DNA of 18,662 nucleotides, from assembly GCA_013298335.1 (NCBI GenBank), contig JAAFHI010000008.1, positions 1 through 18,662 on the forward strand. Reading direction: 5' to 3'. Below, piece after piece: positions 5,470-12,469 of the stretch (positions within the stretch are counted from its first letter, which is position 1; each line of letters opens with the position of its first letter). Under the pieces are notes generated by a model. That model was not told where the DNA came from, ran no database searches, and saw only the letters and a list, made by a program, of their open reading frames with translations. The translations under genes and the position numbers were made by a program. The DNA is from Actinomycetota bacterium. GTDB lineage: Bacteria; Acidobacteriota; Blastocatellia; Chloracidobacteriales; Chloracidobacteriaceae.

Positions 5470-8400
5470 TTACCGTTTCTTGTCGTCGCCGGCGTACTTG
5501 ACGCCGATCTTCGACAGGAACTCCTTCGGCGCGATGCTGCCGATGAGGGCGAACACGAAATCGTTCTTGAAGCGCGCGATTTCCGACTTGTCGCGAATCT
5601 TCTCGATGACGACCTCGTTTTCGGTCAGCTCCTTCACCCCGGCCCCGAAGAAGGCTTTCACGCGGCCCGAGTCGATGCAGTAGTAAATCCACATCTTGTT
5701 TTCGAGCGTGAGGTCTTTCGGGAAATCCGACCGGACGACCAGCGAAACCGTGTTGGCGTCGTCGCCCGTCGGGAAAACGACCGTCCCGTTGGACTGCCGT
5801 TTGCCGGTAAGGTCAACCGCCGCCTCGACGGCGGAGTTGCCCGCGCCGACGACCACAATGTGCTTGCCCTTGAACGCCGACGGGTCCTGCAACCGGTAGA
5901 GGACGCGGTCCTCGCCCGAAGCGTGCTTGCGGTCTTCGCCCGGCGCGCCGAGTTTGCGCGGTTCGCCCGCGTTTCCGATGGCGAGCAGGACCTTGCGGGC
6001 CTTGTAGCCGGTCGCGTTCTTGGTCGTCTTGATGGTGAAGAACCCGGCGTCCTTGGTGATTTCCTTGCAGCCCTCGTACTCGTTGATCACGAGGCCGAGT
6101 TTTGCGCAGGCTTCATCCCACCAGCCGAGCATCTTTTCCTTCAGGTCGCCCGGACCGTCGAGCTTGACCGCGCCGAGCGACGGATCAGCCGGATTGAACG
6201 GGTTGAACGCGACGTATTTGCCCGCCGGATACTTCTCGGCGATGGTTGCGTACTTCCGGCTCTGGTCAATCGCGATGTACTTGAGGCCGAGTTCTGCGGC
6301 GCGGGCCACGGCGGAAATTCCGCCCGGACCGATGCCGATGATCGCCACGTCGTAGTCCGCCCCCGGAACCGCCGCCTCGCCCTTGAGCTTCTCGGCGACC
6401 TTGTCCATCGCCATGCGGCCTTCCTTGATGGCGTTGCGGATGAGCGGCACGCCCGAGACGTCGCCCACGAGGTAGACGCCTTCGACGCTTTCGGTTTCAA
6501 ACCCGTCGTTCATGCCCTTGCGGAGCGGTTTCGGCGCTTCGCGGATGTTCTGGCGCGTGTTGATGAGCACGCATGACTGCGGCACGGTCGGGCAGGCCTG
6601 CTGACAGCCGGTGTCTTCCATGCACTGTTCGAGGTTGACCACGATGGCGTGGTGTTCCTGATCGTCGAAGCCGAGCACGTCCTGCGGACAGGCGAGGATG
6701 CAGGCGTGGCAGCCGATGCAGGTTTCATAATTGATGACCGGATGCGGAACCGGATTTTCCTTCGATGACGCCTTGGCCCGCGCCTTCTGGGCGGCGGATT
6801 CCCACCGGTCGGCGTATTTGGTGTCGGCGAACTTCCGGTGACGGGCGGCGAGATCGAGCGCCTGGCCCTTCAACTGGCTTTGAATCCGACGTTTACGGAC
6901 CGTGTCGAAGGTCAGGAAGCCGATTCCGGTGAGCGGAATCAGACTCAGGAAGAGTCCCCAGTTGGAGATGGTGAATCCGCCGAACTTGGCGGCGAAACTT
7001 GACCACTGCCAGTCCTTGCCGCCGCGGAAGACGCCGTCCTTGGTGAAGACGACCGTCTCGCGCTTTCCGTCAGGTCGGCGAAGGGCCGCCGTCAGCGTCT
7101 GCGACTGCGGGTGCTGTCCGTGACAGGAATTGCAGTCGATGCCGAGGCGCTGGGCGTCGGCGTCGAGTTTCTTGAGCGAAGTCGTGGGCGCGAAAGCCTG
7201 CCCGTGACAGGCGGCGCATTTATCCTTGTTGATGAGCTTGACCTGCTCGGGCGACGCGCCCTTCTTGAACGACCCGTCGTGGCATTCCGAACACTTCCAC
7301 GCGCTCGCCGCCGGCGCGACCGCCGCGTGGACGAGGTGGAACTGGGTCGAGGGATCGAGCGGGGTCTTGCTTTCCGAGAACAGCTTGGACCACTTCGCGT
7401 TCATCGGCTTGGTCCAGGTCCACTTGCCGTTTTCGACCGGGTAGCCGAACGAACCGCGATGCGGCTCCTTCAACGGCGAGCCGTCCTTGAGGCTGATCGC
7501 CTTCGGGTGGGTCGGCTGGTCGCGGTGGCAGTCGATGCACTGGCTGCGCGACACGACGCCGGGCTGGAAGTTCGCGCCCTTGTGCTCGGTGTGGCAGTCC
7601 ACGCACTGAATCTTCGCCTTTTCATGTTCGACGATGACGCTGGTGTTGAAGTGGCTCGTTTCGTGGCACTCGATACATTTCGACTGCATCGAGGTCACCG
7701 CCGCGTGGCAGGCCGAGCACTTGTTCTCGGCGACCCGGTTGGCGACGAGTTTCTGGTCGAGCCGGGCCTTGACGAAGGGTTCCTGTTTGGGAATGTCGGC
7801 CAGTTTCAGCGCGTGCGGATTCGATGTCTCGCCCGGCACGTAGGCTTTTTCCCACACGAAATAGAGCCCCACCGCGACAAACGCCGCAATCGCCCCGAAA
7901 ACATAGAGATAGCCGCGCGGCCAGGGACGGATGAGGTCGTTGGTCGGCAGCCAGTTGAACCGCTTCTTGCCGAGGTGGAGGTTGTATTTCCGGAGTTCCT
8001 CGTCCAGTTCGCGCGGTTCGAGCGGCGATTTCTCGCCCATTTTCTGTTCGTTCTTCCCGGCGGCCTTGCGGCGTTCCCAGAAGACGTTGATCGCCTGCCG
8101 GAACCGCTGCTGCTCGTCTTCCGGCAGCGACAGAATCGAGGTCAGCAGGCCGGTCATCCCGCGCTGCATGCGTCCCTGGCGCAGGAGTCCGGTGGCCGAC
8201 TTCGGCTCGTCCTCCTCCGGCTTCTCCTGGGCCGGCATCTGACCGGTCGAACGCTGCTGGAGAAACTGGGTCAGGTTCGGCAGGGCCGAGGTCTTGCCCG
8301 ACATGATCGCCTGATTCGGGTCGCCGAGCAGTTGCGTGCCGCGTTCCGACGCGGCATAGGCATCCACCTGCCGGTCGATTTCAATCGTCATGCCCGCTGG

Positions 8401-8703
8401 CGACATCGTCGGCGTGAGAACGAAAATCCCGATCCGGACGATGTCGCCCGGCTGAAGCTCGATCGTCTCGACGAGCGCGCCGTTGACGAGCGTCCCGTTG
8501 GTGGCGGAAAGGTTCGTCAGCCAGAACCGGCCTTCCACCTCGCGAATCCCCGCGTGAATGCGGGACACCGTCGGGTGGTTCAGGATCACGTCGCTGTCGA
8601 GCTGCGACCCGATTGCCAGACCTTCGGTTTCCAGTACGAGGTCGCCGCCCTTGTCCAGCAGATCCTTGCGTTGAATCAGGTATTTCGTCAGTTTCGTCGC
8701 CAT
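5470..8703 (-). CDS. FHA - heptaheme cytochrome c - ferredoxin - NAD(P)H/FAD oxidoreductase fusion, membrane-spanning
   Basis: This 1077-residue protein is a chain of redox modules. Residues 22-97 are an FHA domain (IGSQLDSDVIL, HPTVSRIHA, TNGTLVNG), which typically binds phosphothreonine peptides. Residues 98-260 are a charged linker. A helix at 264-284, preceded by basic residues, leads outside. Seven CxxCH heme sites (Cys 329, 343, 367, 389, 471, 496, 524) with eight further histidines lie in 329-531. A second helix at about 577-599, followed by KRRIQ, returns inside. A ferredoxin domain follows: Cys 662, 665, 668, 672, then Cys694-x2-Asp697-x2-Cys700-x3-Cys704. Residues 784-1077 hold FAD (GIGPGG, 790-795) and NAD(P) (GAGNSA, 953-958) Rossmann motifs, without the CxxC of thioredoxin reductase. 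The frame is intact throughout. It follows the cytochrome b/Fe-S gene by 85 bases and is inferred to be its partner. The exact reaction is unknown. Confidence 0.9.
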   Translation of the reverse strand: MATKLTKYLIQRKDLLDKGGDLVLETEGLAIGSQLDSDVILNHPTVSRIHAGIREVEGRFWLTNLSATNGTLVNGALVETIELQPGDIVRIGIFVLTPTMSPAGMTIEIDRQVDAYAASERGTQLLGDPNQAIMSGKTSALPNLTQFLQQRSTGQMPAQEKPEEDEPKSATGLLRQGRMQRGMTGLLTSILSLPEDEQQRFRQAINVFWERRKAAGKNEQKMGEKSPLEPRELDEELRKYNLHLGKKRFNWLPTNDLIRPWPRGYLYVFGAIAAFVAVGLYFVWEKAYVPGETSNPHALKLADIPKQEPFVKARLDQKLVANRVAENKCSACHAAVTSMQSKCIECHETSHFNTSVIVEHEKAKIQCVDCHTEHKGANFQPGVVSRSQCIDCHRDQPTHPKAISLKDGSPLKEPHRGSFGYPVENGKWTWTKPMNAKWSKLFSESKTPLDPSTQFHLVHAAVAPAASAWKCSECHDGSFKKGASPEQVKLINKDKCAACHGQAFAPTTSLKKLDADAQRLGIDCNSCHGQHPQSQTLTAALRRPDGKRETVVFTKDGVFRGGKDWQWSSFAAKFGGFTISNWGLFLSLIPLTGIGFLTFDTVRKRRIQSQLKGQALDLAARHRKFADTKYADRWESAAQKARAKASSKENPVPHPVINYETCIGCHACILACPQDVLGFDDQEHHAIVVNLEQCMEDTGCQQACPTVPQSCVLINTRQNIREAPKPLRKGMNDGFETESVEGVYLVGDVSGVPLIRNAIKEGRMAMDKVAEKLKGEAAVPGADYDVAIIGIGPGGISAVARAAELGLKYIAIDQSRKYATIAEKYPAGKYVAFNPFNPADPSLGAVKLDGPGDLKEKMLGWWDEACAKLGLVINEYEGCKEITKDAGFFTIKTTKNATGYKARKVLLAIGNAGEPRKLGAPGEDRKHASGEDRVLYRLQDPSAFKGKHIVVVGAGNSAVEAAVDLTGKRQSNGTVVFPTGDDANTVSLVVRSDFPKDLTLENKMWIYYCIDSGRVKAFFGAGVKELTENEVVIEKIRDKSEIARFKNDFVFALIGSIAPKEFLSKIGVKYAGDDKKR

Positions 8704-8724
8704 AATCCCAATCCTGGGTGCCGG

Positions 8725-8768
8725 GTGCCGGGTGCTGGGTGCTGGAAGTGGAACTCAGCACCCGGCAC
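8725..8768. repeat. hairpin-forming repeat between the two redox genes
   Basis: A perfect 13-bp inverted repeat (8725-8737 with 8756-8768) has an 18-base loop. The left side is a degenerate heptamer array of GGGTGCC/GGGTGCT (about 8716-8743) and the right side repeats variants of ACTCAGCACT. It fills the 85-base gap between the stop at 8789 and the start at 8703 and could affect expression of the second gene by RNA folding, or simply be a mobile or slippage-derived repeat. Confidence 0.65.
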
Positions 8769-8788
8769 TCAGTACTCAGCACTGAAAT

Positions 8789-11383
8789 TTATCGCCAGAG
8801 GTAGTACGTCACCTGAAGAATGTGAATCACGAGCAGGGCCAGCATCACTGACGTTGAAATCACATGCGGCGGCAGCCAGATTTTCAAGGCGCGATGAATG
8901 TAAACCAGTGAGTCCACGCGGCGGGAGGTCGCGGCCGCGTCGATCAGTTGTTCGAGCAGGTTGCGCTCCTCGGGCGTCGCCGTCCGCTGAATTTCGGCGG
9001 CAAACGTCTTCCGGGTATCGGCCAGCATTTCCTCGAGTGTCTCGCGCTTCAGATACTGCCGGAGGAGATAGGGCATCGACATCACTGACGCGAGCACGCG
9101 GTCGCGCGCCGGCAGGAAGGTCTGCTTGAACTGCGCCCCGCGGCCTTCCTTCTCGGCGGTTTCCTCCGCCGTCACCTCGTAGTCGGCGATTTCCTGGTAC
9201 AGCTCCTCGCGCCGCCGGAGCAGGTCTTCCATCAGCAGCGGCTCGCCCTCGATTTTCGTCAGGGTGCGCGGCCCGAGCTGATAGATGATGATCCCGAAGA
9301 TGCCGGTCAGGATGACGAGGTCGAAGGCAATCATGAGGACCGCCGTAATCGGGCCGCCGAGTCCGGTCCCGCCGTGGAGCAGGAGCAGGATGCCCGCGAT
9401 GACCCCGGCGTAGGTGTGCGAGAGCATCCACACCTTCAGCGCGCCGGAACGTTTCTTCCACATCTGCCGCCGCACCGGGTAGAGCATCACGATGATGATG
9501 CCTGCCAGCCCGACGAGACCGGTAATCCAGCGGAAGTTGAACCAGTCGGACTTGAAGAGCGGCGTGCCGAGTCCGAATTTCACCATCCCGGCCATCGTGA
9601 CGCCGCAGAGCGCGATTGTCGTGAGAATTCCGACGACGTGGGCCAACTGCTTGGCGCGATCGGCGTGGCCGAAGCGGTTGCCGACGATCATCGAGCCGTT
9701 CTGCTTGAAGGCCGGTCCGTGGATCTGCGCGATTTCATTGAAGTACTCGGTCGGCTTCACGCGCTTGAGGGCGCCGGTCGGGCAGTTTTCCTCGCAGTTG
9801 TATTTGTGGGTCTTGTAGACCTTGTTGCCCGCCTTGTCGGTCGGGTTGAGCGGCGTGCTGTTGCAGAGGTTGCACTTGACCGCGACGAGGTCTTCTTCCT
9901 TGATGACCGGTTTCGGCTTCGGATCCGACCGCAGACCGAGCGCGGCGAACGGGTTGAAGCTTTCCTCTTCGACCGGCGGCGGCGCGCCCCGTCCGTTTTT
10001 CGCGGGTGCGCCCTTGGCGTCCTTCGCCGCCGGTTTGGCCGCCGGTTTGGCGGGCGCGCCGGGTTTTCTGAGTTCGCTGCGCGGAATGAGCGAAATTGCG
10101 TTGTAGGGACACTGGGTCGCGCAGTCGCTGCACCCGATGCAGAGCGGCGGAATGATGTCCACCTGGCCGCCTTCGAAACGGGCGATGGCCCCGGTCGGAC
10201 AGCCGGTCAGACACTCGGGGTCCTTGCAGTGCAGACAGACCGACGGCATCAGGAGCGACTGGTTGAGCGACTTGAAGTCGGGCGTCTTCGGACGCAGGAC
10301 GTGGATGCCGGTCCGCTTGAGGCGCGCATGGCCGTGGATTTCGTGGCACGCGAGCGAGCAGTTGCCGCACCGGATGCACTCGTCCATGTCCATCAGAAGG
10401 AGGTTGTTGGCGTCCGCCAGCCCCTTGTCGAGGATGCGGTCCTGCCCTTCCTTGACCACCGGATTGAACGCCAGCGACTTCGACGGCTGGAGCGGTGTGC
10501 CGATGTCGGAGGAGGCTTCGAGCGCGGCCTTCAGTTCGGCCAGCAGTTGCGGATTCTTGTGGAGGTCGGCAATCGGAATTTCGAGGACTTCCGTCCGGCT
10601 CGTGGCGACCGCGCGATACGGATAGCGCGCGCCCTTGAAACTGAGCGCGTTGAATCCGATGCAGTAGCCGGGTCCGATGAAGTCGGAGACCTCGCCGCCC
10701 TGCGCCTCGCCGGTCCGCTTGACCCAGCCGTCGCGGACGATGATCAGGTTTTCGATCTCGCTGCCGCTGCTCGCGAGGACGTGGCCGCGCGCGACGAGCC
10801 GGAATTCCGCGATGTCGTTGATTTTCTTTTTCAACTCATCGGCGACGAGAAGCTGGCTCACCGCCGAACTGCGGCTGTTGTTCCGGTAGGTCAGGTCGAG
10901 GGCCGCGCCGAACTTCTTCAGCTTGCGGAGCACCCGCAGCGCCGGACGCTGGATTTCAAGCACCCGGACGCCATGCTGCCGGTGGGCGACGACCGTGGCG
11001 CTGCGGGGAACGCCCGCCAGCACGCCCATTTCCCCGAACGGCTTGCCGGCCTCGAAGACCGCCACCGGGTCGGGCACGCCCGCCACGAAAACCTCCGCCG
11101 CGCCCTGCACGATGACGAAGAACGTGTTCGTTTCCCAGTCGCCCTGATGGACGACTTCCGAGCCGGCGGGGTAGTCGTACATTCGGATGTACGGGCCAAC
11201 CTTCTTGCCGGGGCCGTAGTTGCGGCCATAAATCGAAACTTCCAGGTCCACTCCGAACTTGTAGCCATGCCCGTCTTCATACTCGACGAGTTCCTCGATG
11301 GCCGAAATGGCCCGAATGGCTTCCAGAACGGTGTGGTGGTTGGTGATTTCCTTGCGCTGCGTCTGCGTGGTGGTCGTGGTCAT
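8789..11383 (-). CDS. cyclic-nucleotide-domain / four-cluster ferredoxin / cytochrome b membrane protein
   Basis: This 864-residue protein begins with two CRP-type cyclic nucleotide-binding domains. The first (about 60-165) keeps a phosphate-binding cassette, FGEMGVLAGVPRSA at 116-129; the second (about 180-285) is degenerate. Sixteen cysteines follow in ferredoxin spacing: 336/339/342/346, 383/386/391/395, 415/418/421/425 and 504/507/530/534, enough for four [4Fe-4S] clusters. A Lys/Ala/Pro linker (about 440-472) splits the third and fourth groups. Five membrane helices lie near 579-601, 617-636, 655-673, 680-702 and 840-862, with a cytoplasmic loop of about 135 residues before the last. His656/His670 and His840/His854 are spaced 14 apart on two helices, suggesting two b hemes. 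It resembles polyferredoxin-cytochrome b electron carriers. It is first in the operon, with a strong promoter and weak ribosome-binding site, and is probably a partner of the 5470-8703 product. Confidence 0.9.
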   Translation of the reverse strand: MTTTTTQTQRKEITNHHTVLEAIRAISAIEELVEYEDGHGYKFGVDLEVSIYGRNYGPGKKVGPYIRMYDYPAGSEVVHQGDWETNTFFVIVQGAAEVFVAGVPDPVAVFEAGKPFGEMGVLAGVPRSATVVAHRQHGVRVLEIQRPALRVLRKLKKFGAALDLTYRNNSRSSAVSQLLVADELKKKINDIAEFRLVARGHVLASSGSEIENLIIVRDGWVKRTGEAQGGEVSDFIGPGYCIGFNALSFKGARYPYRAVATSRTEVLEIPIADLHKNPQLLAELKAALEASSDIGTPLQPSKSLAFNPVVKEGQDRILDKGLADANNLLLMDMDECIRCGNCSLACHEIHGHARLKRTGIHVLRPKTPDFKSLNQSLLMPSVCLHCKDPECLTGCPTGAIARFEGGQVDIIPPLCIGCSDCATQCPYNAISLIPRSELRKPGAPAKPAAKPAAKDAKGAPAKNGRGAPPPVEEESFNPFAALGLRSDPKPKPVIKEEDLVAVKCNLCNSTPLNPTDKAGNKVYKTHKYNCEENCPTGALKRVKPTEYFNEIAQIHGPAFKQNGSMIVGNRFGHADRAKQLAHVVGILTTIALCGVTMAGMVKFGLGTPLFKSDWFNFRWITGLVGLAGIIIVMLYPVRRQMWKKRSGALKVWMLSHTYAGVIAGILLLLHGGTGLGGPITAVLMIAFDLVILTGIFGIIIYQLGPRTLTKIEGEPLLMEDLLRRREELYQEIADYEVTAEETAEKEGRGAQFKQTFLPARDRVLASVMSMPYLLRQYLKRETLEEMLADTRKTFAAEIQRTATPEERNLLEQLIDAAATSRRVDSLVYIHRALKIWLPPHVISTSVMLALLVIHILQVTYYLWR

Positions 11384-11505
11384 AGCCTGTCCGTCGGAGA
11401 AAACAACTGGAACGTCGTCAGCACAGAAAGCCTGAAGTGTGGAACCTCTGCCATCTGGTCATGGACTCGCGTGAGACCGGGATGGAAATGTACGGGAGAA
11501 GGGCA

Positions 11506-11534
11506 ACTATACTTTGACCCCACCCGTTTGCCAA
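11506..11534 (-). promoter_or_regulatory. sigma70-like promoter for the redox operon
   Basis: On the - strand TTGGCA (11534-11529) and TATAGT (11511-11506) are separated by 17 bases, the optimal spacing. Transcription would start near 11499, leaving a leader of about 115 bases before the ATG at 11383. The rest of the 271-base intergenic region 11384-11654 shows nothing else that I can name. Confidence 0.6.
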
Positions 11535-11654
11535 AACGATTTTTCGGGGGCAGCGAACGGAAGTCCGGGATAGTGGTTTTCGCCGCCGCCGGGTATCTTC
11601 GTCGCGCCGCCGCACGGCCCCGACCTTCACCCTCCCGCCGCGCCCGCTTTTCCG

Positions 11655-12389
11655 ATGACCGACTCGCCCCGCGCCACCGCGTCCGACCCGTTCCGCCCCG
11701 CCGACCTCGCCGGATACCCGCCGCGCGCCCGGCTCATGATTCGGCTCGCGGCGGGACTGGCCTTCGTCGTCCTGCGCCTCCTCGCCCTGACCCTGCGGCT
11801 CGACCGGGAAAATCTGCGCGACCTGCCCGACCCCTTTCGCGGTCACGTCACGACCGCCGGGCCGATCATCTACGCCTTCTGGCACAACCGGATTCTCGCC
11901 GCGACGATCTTTTTCCGGAATCGCGGCGCGGTCGTCATGACCTCGCAAAGCCGGGACGGCGACATCATCGCCCGCGTCATCCGGCGGTTCGGCTTCGGCG
12001 CGGCGCGCGGATCGGCGACCCGCGGCAGCATCCAGGCCCTCAAGTCAATGGCCCGCTGCCTCCGCGACGGACACGACGTCGCCTTTACCATTGATGGTCC
12101 GAAAGGGCCGCGCTACGTGGCGAAACCCGGCGCGGTCATGCTCGCCCGCCTGAGCGGCGCGCCAATTCAGCCGATCTGCATTTCCGCCAGAAGTTATTGG
12201 GAAATAAGGAGTTGGGACCGATTCCGCATCCCGAAGCCGTTTTCGAGGGGAAGAATTTTCTACGGTCGGACGATTCACGTCTCACGCGACGCCGACGAAG
12301 CCGAACTCGCCGCCCGCACCGCCGAACTTCAATCCGAACTCGACCGCCTGCGCGCCGAAAGCGTCGCCTGGACCGGACGCACCGAGTAG
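11655..12389 (+). CDS. lysophospholipid acyltransferase family protein, DUF374 type
   Basis: The 244-residue product matches the DUF374 group of the LPLAT superfamily: a hydrophobic N-terminal segment (MIRLAAGLAFVVLRLLALTL, from residue 28), then IIYAFWHNRIL with the acyltransferase-like His, MTSQSRDGDIIARVIRRFGF, ARGSATRGS and AFTIDGPKGPRYVAKPG. The H-x-N-x motif followed by a downstream GPKGP block is characteristic. Family members are thought to act at the inner membrane on lipid A or glycolipids, but the substrate here is unknown. No Shine-Dalgarno sequence precedes position 11655; a later ATG (11736) at MIRLAAG is possible and would shorten the protein to about 217 residues. It is divergent from the redox operon and ends at a bidirectional terminator. 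Confidence 0.85.
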   Translation: MTDSPRATASDPFRPADLAGYPPRARLMIRLAAGLAFVVLRLLALTLRLDRENLRDLPDPFRGHVTTAGPIIYAFWHNRILAATIFFRNRGAVVMTSQSRDGDIIARVIRRFGFGAARGSATRGSIQALKSMARCLRDGHDVAFTIDGPKGPRYVAKPGAVMLARLSGAPIQPICISARSYWEIRSWDRFRIPKPFSRGRIFYGRTIHVSRDADEAELAARTAELQSELDRLRAESVAWTGRTE

Positions 12390-12400
12390 CCCGGCGCAGG

Positions 12401-12432
12401 AAAAAGCGCGCCGGGAACATTCCCCGGCGCGC
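12401..12432. terminator. bidirectional rho-independent terminator
   Basis: A perfect 10-bp GC stem (12406-12415 with 12423-12432) and 7-base loop is preceded by A5 on the + strand. This makes a classic stem plus T5 terminator for the - strand gene stopping at 12470. It also follows the + strand gene stopping at 12389 by 16 bases. Confidence 0.8.
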
Positions 12433-12469
12433 CTCCCGTTATTTTCCGATTCCTGCATTTTTCGGTTTT

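Noticed and set aside
6706..6720. A possible eighth heme site, CIGCH at residues 662-666 of the 5470-8703 protein
   Set aside because: It is the start of CxxCxxCxxxCP in the cytoplasmic ferredoxin domain, so an Fe-S site rather than a heme site.
8714..8744. Short tandem repeats that could be a CRISPR remnant
   Set aside because: The units are only about 7 bases with no spacers; no cas genes are present.
7111..9129. A 672-codon open frame on the + strand
   Set aside because: It is antisense to the FHA and heme region, where the - strand shows seven CxxCH sites and a full FHA domain. The + product has no recognisable domain.
9374..12094. A 906-codon open frame on the + strand
   Set aside because: It runs antisense through the polyferredoxin-cytochrome b gene, the promoter region and part of the acyltransferase gene. 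Its product is Arg/Asp/Val-rich with no motif, as expected from the reverse frame of GC-rich coding DNA.
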